DNA from: Flavobacterium sp. 83
GTDB taxonomy: Bacteria > Bacteroidota > Bacteroidia > Flavobacteriales > Flavobacteriaceae
Length of the DNA stretch: 64,000 nucleotides
Direction: 5' to 3'
Assembly (NCBI RefSeq): GCF_000744835.1
Contig: NZ_JQMS01000001.1
Span: 2,108,001 to 2,172,000, forward strand
This document shows, piece after piece, positions 21,612 to 30,653 of the stretch (position 1 is the stretch's first letter; every line of letters starts with the position of its first letter). A program made the translations under genes and the position numbers. The notes under the pieces were generated by a model. That model was not told the origin of the DNA. It saw only the letters and a program-made list of their open reading frames with translations, and did no database searches.

Positions 21612-24038
21612 TTGAAAATAATAAATAAGTTCTATCCGCATGCACTGGCCATACTTGGTTTTGTGCTTACATCTTTAATCTATTTTTATCCTGTATTGCA
21701 AGGAAAACAAATTTCCCAATCGGATATTGCTCAATACACCGGAATGGCAAAGGAGCAAAATGATTTTAGAGCCTCAGATCATGTGGAACCTTATTGGACA
21801 AACTCCGCTTTTGGAGGGATGCCAACCTATCAGCTTGGTGCTAATTATCCTCATGATTACATTGGAAAAATTGATGATGCCTTACGGTTTTTACCGCGTC
21901 CTGCCGATTATTTATTTCTATACTTTCTTGGTTTTTATGGGTTAATGTTAGTATTGAAAATAGATCCTTTGAAAGCCTTTTTCGGTGCATTGGCTTTTGG
22001 TTTTTCTACTTATTTGATTATTATACTTGGTGTTGGACATAATGCGAAAGCGCATGCAATTGCTTATATGCCGCTCGTTGTTGCCGGTTTTATTTTAGTT
22101 TTTCGAAAAAAATACATTTCAGGCGGTTTATTGACGATGTTTGCCGTGGCATTAGAAATTAATGCCAACCACTTTCAAATGACATATTATTTGTTGATTT
22201 TCTTATTAATCCTTTCTAGTTATTTTATTTATCAGGCAATAAAAGAGAAGGAATATAAATCACTGCTGTATTCTTTTGGTGTTTTGGCGGTTGCCGGTAT
22301 TTTTGCTTTGGGTGCCAATGCGACTAATTTATTGGCTACAGCCGAGTATACTAATTTTAGTATTCGAGGTAAAAGCGAATTAACCTTTAATTCAGACGGG
22401 TCTAAAACGACCAGCAATAGTGCGATGACGCACGATTATATCACAGAATACAGTTATGGAATAGCTGAAAGTTTCAATCTTATTGCACCAAGACTTTTTG
22501 GAGGTTCAAATCATGAAGCGTTAGGTCAAGATAGCGAAATGTATAACTTTATGATTGGTAAAGGTGTACCGGAAGCTCAGGCTAACGATTTTGTTTCGGG
22601 GATGCCTACGTATTGGGGAGATCAACCTATTGTAGCTGCACCTGCTTATATTGGAGCTGTAGTTTTCTTTTTAGGAATCTTGGCTTTGTTTATAGACAAA
22701 CGAAAAATTAAATATGTATTTCTTTCGGGAGCACTTGTGGCATTAGTGCTTTCTTGGGGTAAAAATTTCCCTGCTTTGACGGACTTTTTTATTGATTATG
22801 TTCCCATGTATGATAAGTTTAGAGCAGTTTCCTCGATACAAGTAGTTTTAGAGTTATGCTTTCCGGTTCTTGCTATTATGGGATTACAATCTTTTTTCAA
22901 ATTAGATAAAACGATTCCAAAACAGCAGGAAAAAGCATTATTAGAAACTGGTGTTTTTAGTTTGGGAGTGATTTTGATTTTGTTCTTGTGTAAAAGTCTG
23001 TTTAGTTTTTCAGGTGGTAGTGACGAGTATTATTTGCAAAATTATGGACTGGATTTCATAAACGCACTCAAAGAAGACAGGAAAAGTTTATATTCAGCAG
23101 ATTTATTGCGTTCTGCTTTCTTTATTTTGCTTTCAGCCGGAGTTTTGTGGTTGTTTATAAAAAATAAATTTGCTCAGAATACGGCTATCATTTTGGTGGG
23201 GATTTTAATGATTTTCGATTTGTTTTTTGTCGATAAAAAATATGTTTCAGGGAAAGATTTTGTCAACGGAAGAGAGGTGGAAGTGCCTTTTCAGGAAACT
23301 CCTGCAGATACCCAAATCCTAAAAGACACTACTAATTACAGAGTTTTTGAAGTAGGAGATTTATTAGGTGCCAGAACTTCTTATTTTCATAAATCGATAG
23401 GTGGTTATAGTGCTGTAAGACCTCAAAGAATGCAGCAATTAATTGATTACCAAATTGCCAAAAACAACATGGAAATTCTTAATATGCTTAACGTTAAGTA
23501 TGTAATTCAAAAAGATACCACAGGCAATTCTATCCCAACTCAAAATCCTAATGTTAATGGAAACGCTTGGTTTGTGAATCAGGTAAAATCAGTTCCTTCC
23601 ACTGATGAAGAAATGAAAGCATTGGACAAATTTGATTCTAAAAATGTAGCGGTTGTTAATGAAAAGGAATTTGAAATTAAAAATAAGGCTTTCGCCAAAG
23701 ACAGTTCGGCAACAATAACTTTGGATTCATACAAACCCAATGATTTAAAATATACTTCGAACAATAGTAATGAAGGTTTAGCCGTTTTCTCTGAAATTTA
23801 TTATGGAAAAGGTTGGAATGCATATATCGATGGTAAAGTAACTCCACACATAAGAGCTGATTATACGCTACGTGCACTTGTCATTCCTGCAGGAAAACAT
23901 ACTGTTGAATTCAAGTTCGAACCACAAGTTATAAAAACAGGAAGTACAATTGCATTATTTAGCGCAATAGGAATGCTGTTCCTTTTAATTGGTGGAATTT
24001 ATTTCGAAAGGAAAAAAGGATTTAAAAGTATTGATTAA
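21612..24038 (+). CDS. YfhO family membrane protein
   Basis: An 808-residue integral membrane protein with a dozen or more helices and a large C-terminal extracytoplasmic domain (about residues 555-780), then a last helix and KKGFKSID tail. YfhO proteins belong to the GT-C glycosyltransferase group and in other bacteria help glycosylate cell-wall polymers. Early acidic residues in SQSDIAQYTGMAKEQ lie in the first outer loop, where GT-C enzymes hold their catalytic acid. The start is a TTG at 21612; it gives the usual KFYPHALAILG opening and no in-frame ATG is close. It lies 49 bases after DUF4834 and 49 before the GT4 gene. Confidence 0.85.
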   Translation: MKIINKFYPHALAILGFVLTSLIYFYPVLQGKQISQSDIAQYTGMAKEQNDFRASDHVEPYWTNSAFGGMPTYQLGANYPHDYIGKIDDALRFLPRPADYLFLYFLGFYGLMLVLKIDPLKAFFGALAFGFSTYLIIILGVGHNAKAHAIAYMPLVVAGFILVFRKKYISGGLLTMFAVALEINANHFQMTYYLLIFLLILSSYFIYQAIKEKEYKSLLYSFGVLAVAGIFALGANATNLLATAEYTNFSIRGKSELTFNSDGSKTTSNSAMTHDYITEYSYGIAESFNLIAPRLFGGSNHEALGQDSEMYNFMIGKGVPEAQANDFVSGMPTYWGDQPIVAAPAYIGAVVFFLGILALFIDKRKIKYVFLSGALVALVLSWGKNFPALTDFFIDYVPMYDKFRAVSSIQVVLELCFPVLAIMGLQSFFKLDKTIPKQQEKALLETGVFSLGVILILFLCKSLFSFSGGSDEYYLQNYGLDFINALKEDRKSLYSADLLRSAFFILLSAGVLWLFIKNKFAQNTAIILVGILMIFDLFFVDKKYVSGKDFVNGREVEVPFQETPADTQILKDTTNYRVFEVGDLLGARTSYFHKSIGGYSAVRPQRMQQLIDYQIAKNNMEILNMLNVKYVIQKDTTGNSIPTQNPNVNGNAWFVNQVKSVPSTDEEMKALDKFDSKNVAVVNEKEFEIKNKAFAKDSSATITLDSYKPNDLKYTSNNSNEGLAVFSEIYYGKGWNAYIDGKVTPHIRADYTLRALVIPAGKHTVEFKFEPQVIKTGSTIALFSAIGMLFLLIGGIYFERKKGFKSID

Positions 24039-24087
24039 CAATTTAAGATTAGAATTTTAATTAGTACAATAACCTTAAGCCTTACAC

Positions 24088-25371
24088 TTGGAACCAAAGA
24101 AAATCTTAATAATCAGCTACTATTGGCCACCAGCTGGAGGGCCAGGCGTGCAACGTTGGCTTAAGTTTGTTAAATATTTACCTGATTTTGGAATTCAGCC
24201 TATTGTGTATATTCCAGAGAATCCAACGTATCCAATTGTCGATGAAAATTTAGTAAAAGAAGTTTCGGATAAAGCGATAGTTCTAAAACTACCCATTTTT
24301 GAGCCCTATCAATTGGCTTCGTTTTTTTCGAAAAATAAAACAAAAAAAATCAGTTCGGGAATTATTCCTAATAAGAAGAAACAAAGTTTTCTTGATAAAA
24401 CTTTCCTTTGGATTCGCGGGAATCTTTTTATTCCGGATGCCCGTGTTTTTTGGGTAAAACCATCGGTTGCTTATTTAGAAAAATATATTCAAGAAAATAA
24501 TATTGATATCATTATTACTTCTGGACCGCCGCATAGTTTGCATCTTATAGGATTAGAATTAAAGCAAAAATTAAATTTAAAATGGTTTGCTGATTTCAGA
24601 GATCCATGGACCACAATTGGGTATCATAAATCGTTACGATTATCTAATTATGCTGCCAAAAAGCACAAGAAATTAGAACATCAGGTTTTGAATACTGCCG
24701 ATACAATTATAGTAACCAGTAAAACTACCAAAACCGAATTTGAAGCTATTACAAATAAACCAATTGCTGTTATAACGAATGGTTATGATACAGAGAATGT
24801 TGAAAAACAAACTTTGGATTCTAAATTTAGTCTGGCACATATAGGTTCATTTCTTTCCGAAAGGAATCCTTTGATTCTATGGGAGAGTTTGGTTGAATTG
24901 CTTGAAGAAATTCCAGATTTTAAATCCAATTTAGAAATAAAGTTAATTGGTGCTGTTAGTCAGGAAGTATTGGAAACTATCAACCAATTTGGTTTGAATG
25001 CATATTTGAATAATTTAGGCTACGTTTCCCATACCGATGCAATTGCACATCAAAGAAAATCACAGGTTTTATTGCTTATTGAAATAGATTCTCAAGATAC
25101 AAAAAGTATTATTCCAGGAAAATTATTCGAATATATGGTTTCTAACAGACCTATTATAGCGATTGGACCAAACGGTTCTGATTTTGCCGAAATTATAACT
25201 GAAACCAATACAGGTGTGTTTTTTGATTATTCTGATAAAGTGAAGCTAAAAAGTGTAATTTTGGACTTTTATAATCAATTTTTGATGGGGAAATTACAAT
25301 CTAATGGAGTGGGTTTGCAAAAATATTCCAGAAAGAATCTTACCAAAGAATTAGCACAATTGATTAATTAA
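24088..25371 (+). CDS. Glycosyltransferase family 4 protein
   Basis: A 427-residue GT-B enzyme. The N-terminal donor-independent half has ISYYWPPAGGPGVQRWLKFVKYLP, an acceptor-side motif common to Bacteroidota GT4s. The C-terminal half has GKLFEYMVSNRPIIAIGP with the nucleotide-sugar-binding glutamate pattern (E-x7-E region). It starts with TTG at 24088, as the protein reads EPKKILIISYYW from there. It would add a sugar to a lipid-linked surface polysaccharide on the cytoplasmic side. The flippase gene follows 41 bases later, so YfhO, GT4 and flippase probably form a single operon. Confidence 0.82.
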   Translation: MEPKKILIISYYWPPAGGPGVQRWLKFVKYLPDFGIQPIVYIPENPTYPIVDENLVKEVSDKAIVLKLPIFEPYQLASFFSKNKTKKISSGIIPNKKKQSFLDKTFLWIRGNLFIPDARVFWVKPSVAYLEKYIQENNIDIIITSGPPHSLHLIGLELKQKLNLKWFADFRDPWTTIGYHKSLRLSNYAAKKHKKLEHQVLNTADTIIVTSKTTKTEFEAITNKPIAVITNGYDTENVEKQTLDSKFSLAHIGSFLSERNPLILWESLVELLEEIPDFKSNLEIKLIGAVSQEVLETINQFGLNAYLNNLGYVSHTDAIAHQRKSQVLLLIEIDSQDTKSIIPGKLFEYMVSNRPIIAIGPNGSDFAEIITETNTGVFFDYSDKVKLKSVILDFYNQFLMGKLQSNGVGLQKYSRKNLTKELAQLIN

Positions 25372-25412
25372 AAGAGCGGTCTTTTTACACCTTTAAACTT
25401 TAAACTCCTAAA

Positions 25413-26882
25413 ATGGGAATCGTATTAAATCAGTCTTTAAAGAATACAATAATAACATATATCGGTTTTGGAATTGGGGCGATAAATACACTTTATTTAT
25501 ATCCTGTTTTTCTTGGAGCCACCTATTATGCGTTGACGAATTATGTTCTTTCGGCTGCAAATGTTATTATGCCTTTATTTGCGATCGGAATGCAAAACAC
25601 CCTGGTGAAGTTTTATGCACAATATGAAACTGAGGAAGAACGGTCACAATTCCTGTCTTTTACAATATTATTTCCATTATTAATGTGTATTCCCTTGGGA
25701 ATAATTGGATTCTTTTTCTTTGATGAGATTTCATTTTTTATTTCTAAGAAAAATGCTGTCGTTAAAGATTTTATTTGGCTTATCCCTTTTACAGGCTTGT
25801 GTATGGCCTATTTTGAAATATTTTATGCTTGGGCAAGAGTGCATATGTTTTCTGTTTTTGGCAATTTTATAAAGGAAGTTGGTCTGCGTTTATTTTCTTT
25901 ATTTGTATTGGTTGGGGTTTACTTTCGTTGGATAACTGTTGTTGATTTTGTTTACATCACGGCGGGTCTTTATTTTTTAGCTTTTATTGTTACCATGCTG
26001 TATGCATTTTATATAAAAAGACCAGTTTTTCAATTCTCAATTCCCCACAATGTAAAAGGGATAATGGAATATACTTTTTATATTATTTTATCTGGGAGTG
26101 TAGCTAATTTACTTTTAGATGGCGACAAAATCATTTTGAATCAGTATATGAAGATCGAGAATATTGCCTATTATTCGGTTGCTACTTATATAGCTTTAGT
26201 CATTTCAGTTCCTAGTCGTGCCATGCATCAAATAGTTTATCCCATTACGGCAAAGCTAATGCATGAGAATAAACACGACGAACTCAATAGTTTGTATAAA
26301 AAAACATCAATTAATTTGCAAATTGTGGGTGGTTTTGTAATGTTATGCATTTTTGTCAATATCAATCAATTGTATGAAATGGTGCCAAAAGAATATAGTG
26401 GCGGTATTTTGGTTGTTTTTATGATTGGAATTTCTAAATATTTTGATTTGATGCTAGGCAATAATAATGCGATAATATTTAATACAAAATACTATAGAGC
26501 CGTATTGTTTTTAGGTGTTTTTTTAGTGATTTTGACAGTGGGATTGAATATGATTTTTATTCCAATATATGGAATTATCGGATCTGCATTTGCCACTTTA
26601 TTATCAATTACGTTGTATAGTTTAGCTAAATTACTCTTTGTGGTCAAACGGTTGAATCTGTTTCCATTCACGGACCAAACAGTACATTCTATGGCAATTA
26701 CTTTTGCTTTGTTTTTGTTGTTTTATTTTTGGGAATTTCCTTTAAATCCAATTATTGCCATAGGATTAAAATCTCTTTTGGTTACGGTTTTATACGTTTA
26801 TCTTAATTATAAATTTGTTGTTTCAGCTGAAATTAATCAAGTTCTTGATACTGTTTTGAAAAAGTTAAAAATAAATATATAA
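25413..26882 (+). CDS. Polysaccharide/oligosaccharide flippase (MOP superfamily, Wzx-like)
   Basis: A 489-residue protein with about 12-14 membrane helices and no soluble domain. The opening NTIITYIGFGIGAINTLYLYP and the repeated GxxxxLxxxxL helices are typical of the polysaccharide-exporting branch of the MOP superfamily. It would move a lipid-linked glycan across the inner membrane. It is the last gene of the cluster with the GT4 and YfhO, which supports a role in surface polysaccharide or O-antigen-like assembly. Confidence 0.82.
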   Translation: MGIVLNQSLKNTIITYIGFGIGAINTLYLYPVFLGATYYALTNYVLSAANVIMPLFAIGMQNTLVKFYAQYETEEERSQFLSFTILFPLLMCIPLGIIGFFFFDEISFFISKKNAVVKDFIWLIPFTGLCMAYFEIFYAWARVHMFSVFGNFIKEVGLRLFSLFVLVGVYFRWITVVDFVYITAGLYFLAFIVTMLYAFYIKRPVFQFSIPHNVKGIMEYTFYIILSGSVANLLLDGDKIILNQYMKIENIAYYSVATYIALVISVPSRAMHQIVYPITAKLMHENKHDELNSLYKKTSINLQIVGGFVMLCIFVNINQLYEMVPKEYSGGILVVFMIGISKYFDLMLGNNNAIIFNTKYYRAVLFLGVFLVILTVGLNMIFIPIYGIIGSAFATLLSITLYSLAKLLFVVKRLNLFPFTDQTVHSMAITFALFLLFYFWEFPLNPIIAIGLKSLLVTVLYVYLNYKFVVSAEINQVLDTVLKKLKINI

Positions 26883-27355
26883 TAAGCCAAGATTTCTTTT
26901 TGTTTTAAAATAAACGATTCAATAGAAGGAAACTCTTCAGTATATAAATGATTTGAATACAGAATTAGCAATCTGCGGGTAGTATTTTTTTATAAGATTA
27001 ACCAGATCATACTTGAATTATTTTTTTGCTTTTTAAGCCTTTTATTACAATTTTTCCATTTTCCGCAAAACTTTCACGTTACTAATTTTCTAATTTAGAA
27101 AGGATTTAGTTTTAAATACTGTGAATTTTATAAGTTTACCCAAATATTTTATAATGTTTCAACACCTTTTTTAAAATACATTTGTCTTGTGTTTTGATAG
27201 TTAAAATATGAAATTTCGGGGTTTAGTTTTTGGGCAAATATCACTAAAAGTGGGTATTGTGCAAATTAGATTGAACTCTTAATTTTGAATTAATTATTTG
27301 AATTAATTAATTGGAAGTATAAAGGATTAATTGGCTAATAATAAAAAGAAAAATT
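26883..27355 (+). other. Gene-free stretch of 473 bases with one promoter
   Basis: No credible coding frame or strong hairpin is seen in most of it. Near its right end is the promoter at 27257-27287, followed by an AT-rich leader with two overlapping GAATTAATTA units (about 27288-27311). No terminator was found after the flippase. Confidence 0.5.
27257..27287 (+). promoter_or_regulatory. Promoter of the small membrane protein gene
   Basis: TTG (27257-27259), a 20-base spacer and TAATTTTG (27280-27287) fit the Bacteroidota consensus. The predicted leader is about 63 bases and contains the GAATTAATTA repeats. Confidence 0.5.
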
Positions 27356-27655
27356 ATGAAAATTAACCATATGACTAACGAAGAAAATTTACAAAAATTT
27401 TCAAATATCATTGCTAATAAAATTCATGATGGATTTATTGTTACAGAAAGAAATGATAAATTACCTTTTGCAGTTTTATCAAAAGGCGGAAAAGAAGTAG
27501 ATCATACTTTCAATTTTTTACTTTTTTGTCTGACTTTAGGATTATGGTCTATAGCTTGGGTTTATTTGACTTATGTAACTTCTAAAGAAAAAAAGATATT
27601 GGTAGCAATCGATGAGGATGGCAATACCTTTGAGGAAAAATGCTATTCGGAATAG
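27356..27655 (+). CDS. Small membrane protein of unknown function
   Basis: A 99-residue protein. Residues 1-50 are polar, residues 51-72 form one membrane helix (FNFLLFCLTLGLWSIAWVYL), and the tail carries a VAIDEDGNTFEEK segment. I recognise no family; the layout resembles short proteins with an N-terminal cytoplasmic domain and a single anchor. Codon use is like the neighbours and a promoter precedes it, so I think it is real. It is convergent with uvrA, whose stop is only four bases away, and no terminator separates them. Confidence 0.55.
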   Translation: MKINHMTNEENLQKFSNIIANKIHDGFIVTERNDKLPFAVLSKGGKEVDHTFNFLLFCLTLGLWSIAWVYLTYVTSKEKKILVAIDEDGNTFEEKCYSE

Positions 27656-27659
27656 ATTT

Positions 27660-30443
27660 TTATAATTTTTCCTTTAGGTATATTCCAGTAATTGATTTTT
27701 TTAATTTTACAATTTCTTCGGGCGTTCCTACAGCTAATAACTGGCCTCCGTTTTCTCCTCCTTCAGGTCCTAAGTCAATAATCCAGTCCGCACATTTTAT
27801 AAGATCAAGATTATGTTCAATTACAATAATTGAATGGCCTTTTTCTATCAAAGCATCAAATGAAGTCATTAGTTTCTTAATGTCATGAAAATGCAATCCC
27901 GTTGTAGGTTCGTCAAAAACAAAAAGAGCTTTGTCCTTTGTAGCTCCTTTTACTAAAAATGAAGCTAGTTTTATACGTTGTGCCTCGCCGCCGGAAAGAG
28001 TAGAAGACGATTGTCCTAATTGTACATATCCCAAACCAACATCTTGTAAAGGTTGTAGTTTTTGAGTAATTTTAGCTTGTTTATTAGCTATGAAAAACGC
28101 AATTGCATCATCAATAGTCATAGTAAGGATATCGTTTATATTTTTACCCTCAAAAGCAACTTCTAAGACTTCTTTCTTAAATCGTTTTCCGCTACAGGTT
28201 TCACAAGGCAACTGTACATCAGCCATAAAAACCATTTCTACATTAATAGAACCTTCTCCTTTACAGGTTTCACACCTTCCTCCATCAACATTGAAAGAAA
28301 AATGTTTAGCTTGATAGCCTCTTATTTTTGATAATTTTTCCTTGGCATATAATTCCCTGATGTCGTCGTAAGCCTTTATATAAGTTACTGGATTAGAACG
28401 GGAACTCCTTCCAATTGGGTTTTGATCTACGTATTCAATATGTTTGATTTGGGAAAAGGAACCCGTCATTTCCGTAAATTGACCCGCTTTTTCGCCTGTA
28501 TTTTCGAGTTTTTTTTGCATAGCAGGAAACAAAATTTTCTTTACAAGCGTACTTTTTCCACTTCCTGAAACTCCCGTTATTACTGTCAAGACGTCCAAAG
28601 GAAAAGTGACATCAATATTTTGCAGATTGTTTTCTCTAGCACCTTTTATTTCTATAAAATTCTTGAAAGGTCTTCGTTTTTTAGGAACGGAAATTTCTAA
28701 ATCTCCATTGAGGTATTTTGCTGTAAGTGAAGTCGATTTTAGGATTTCATCATAAGTACCCTGAGCGACTAAATTCCCACCTAAAGTTCCTGCCTCAGGA
28801 CCAATATCTATAATCATATCAGCTGCTTTCATAATGTCTTCATCATGTTCGACCACAATTACAGTATTGCCTAAATCTCGTAACGATAATAATACTTTTA
28901 TCAATCGTTCCGTATCTTTTGGGTGTAAACCAATACTGGGTTCGTCCAAGATATACATGGAACCAACTAAGCTGCTTCCTAATGAGGTTGCTAAATTGAT
29001 ACGTTGCGATTCACCACCGGAAAGTGTTGCTGAATTTCTATTTAAAGTAAGATAATCCAATCCAACTTCGGTTAAAAACGATAATCTATTATTGATTTCC
29101 AATAATAGTCGTTTTGCAATTTGTATTTCATAAACATCTAAGTCAATACTTTCAAAAAAAGTAACCAAATGTTTAATAGGTAAATCAACTAAATCCGAAA
29201 CGGTTTTGTTATTAATTTTTACGTAAGAAGCTTCTATTCGCAAGCGTTTTCCTTTACAAGAATGACATTTAGTTTTTCCGCGGTAACGAGAAAGCATCAC
29301 ACGGTTTTGAATTTTATAATTTTTTTCTTCTAATTCTTTAAAGAAATCATTCAAACCTTGGAAATAGTTGTTTCCATTCCAAATTAATTCTTTTTGATCT
29401 TCTGATAACTGATAAAAAGGTTTGTGAATAGGAAAATCAAATTTATAAGCATTATTTACTAATTCATCTCGAAACCAGCTCATACTATCACCTCTCCATG
29501 GGAAAATTGCATTCTCAAATACCGATAAAGTGGTGTTAGGAACTACTAATTCGGCATCAATTCCTATTATATTACCATAACCTTCGCATACAGGACAAGC
29601 CCCATAAGGATTATTAAAACTGAATAAATGAACATTTGGTTCCAAGAAGGTGATCCCATCGAGTTCAAAATTATTGGAATAAGAATATCTTTTATCTGAA
29701 TTTAATTCTTGCAAATGACAAATTCCTTTTCCTTCAAAAAAGGCAGTCTGTACCGCATCGGCAAGGCGATTATAGAACTCTTCTTCCTCTTTTACTACAA
29801 TTCGGTCAATTATTAAAAAGATTTCTTTTTTATCTAGTGATTCCGGTAAGTCGTCTAAACGAACCATTTCATTATTAACTAAGATTCTGGCAAATCCTTG
29901 TTGTAAAAGCACTTTTAATTTGTCTTCTAGTTTCCTGCCTTCTTCTAATTGAATAGGAGCGAGAAGTAACCATTTGCTGTCAATGTCAAAACTTTTTACA
30001 TCGGTAACCACATCAGTAACCGTATTTTTCTTGACTTCTCGTCCAGAAACCGGAGAATATGTTCTACCGATTCTAGCAAAAAGTAATTTTATATAATCGT
30101 AAATTTCTGTTGAAGTTCCTACTGTAGAACGGGCATTTGTTGTGTTTACTTTTTGTTCAATAGCAATTGCAGGCGCGATTCCTTTTATATATTCTACTTT
30201 TGGTTTGTCTAAACGGCCAAGAAACTGACGCGCATACGAGGATAAACTTTCTACATAACGGCGTTGCCCTTCGGCATATAAAGTATCAAATGCTAAACTT
30301 GATTTTCCAGAACCCGAAAGCCCGGTAATCACAACTAATTTATTTCGAGGAATCGCAACATCTACATTTTTCAAGTTATGTACTTGTGCGCCTTTGATAA
30401 TAATATTTTTCTTAGGATCTAATTTAGAAAGGTCAACTTGCAT
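27660..30443 (-). CDS. uvrA: Excinuclease ABC subunit A (UvrA)
   Basis: A 927-residue DNA-damage recognition ATPase of nucleotide-excision repair. Walker A of the first half is [19 protein letters not shown], of the second [16 protein letters not shown] signatures are [12 protein letters not shown] and [11 protein letters not shown]. Zinc sites appear as [16 protein letters not shown] and [16 protein letters not shown]. The length is close to the usual 940. It works with UvrB and UvrC, which are not in this window. The gene is monocistronic. Flavobacteria often carry two uvrA genes; I cannot tell from this window whether this is the main one. Confidence 0.93.
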   Translation of the reverse strand: MQVDLSKLDPKKNIIIKGAQVHNLKNVDVAIPRNKLVVITGLSGSGKSSLAFDTLYAEGQRRYVESLSSYARQFLGRLDKPKVEYIKGIAPAIAIEQKVNTTNARSTVGTSTEIYDYIKLLFARIGRTYSPVSGREVKKNTVTDVVTDVKSFDIDSKWLLLAPIQLEEGRKLEDKLKVLLQQGFARILVNNEMVRLDDLPESLDKKEIFLIIDRIVVKEEEEFYNRLADAVQTAFFEGKGICHLQELNSDKRYSYSNNFELDGITFLEPNVHLFSFNNPYGACPVCEGYGNIIGIDAELVVPNTTLSVFENAIFPWRGDSMSWFRDELVNNAYKFDFPIHKPFYQLSEDQKELIWNGNNYFQGLNDFFKELEEKNYKIQNRVMLSRYRGKTKCHSCKGKRLRIEASYVKINNKTVSDLVDLPIKHLVTFFESIDLDVYEIQIAKRLLLEINNRLSFLTEVGLDYLTLNRNSATLSGGESQRINLATSLGSSLVGSMYILDEPSIGLHPKDTERLIKVLLSLRDLGNTVIVVEHDEDIMKAADMIIDIGPEAGTLGGNLVAQGTYDEILKSTSLTAKYLNGDLEISVPKKRRPFKNFIEIKGARENNLQNIDVTFPLDVLTVITGVSGSGKSTLVKKILFPAMQKKLENTGEKAGQFTEMTGSFSQIKHIEYVDQNPIGRSSRSNPVTYIKAYDDIRELYAKEKLSKIRGYQAKHFSFNVDGGRCETCKGEGSINVEMVFMADVQLPCETCSGKRFKKEVLEVAFEGKNINDILTMTIDDAIAFFIANKQAKITQKLQPLQDVGLGYVQLGQSSSTLSGGEAQRIKLASFLVKGATKDKALFVFDEPTTGLHFHDIKKLMTSFDALIEKGHSIIVIEHNLDLIKCADWIIDLGPEGGENGGQLLAVGTPEEIVKLKKSITGIYLKEKL

Positions 30444-30653
30444 AAAAACAATTAATTTTCACAAAAGTAATCAATTTTCATCGGAGAAATGGGGTTGAAC
30501 AAATCACAAATTTAAGTTAGTAAAAATGAGTTTGAATTTGAAAAGTAAGCACATAATATTGTTTTTTATGATTGTATAGTTAAAATATTTTATTTTGATA
30601 AAAATTTTATCTTTTTAGTTCTAGTTTTACAATGAATTAATACCATTTTCCAA

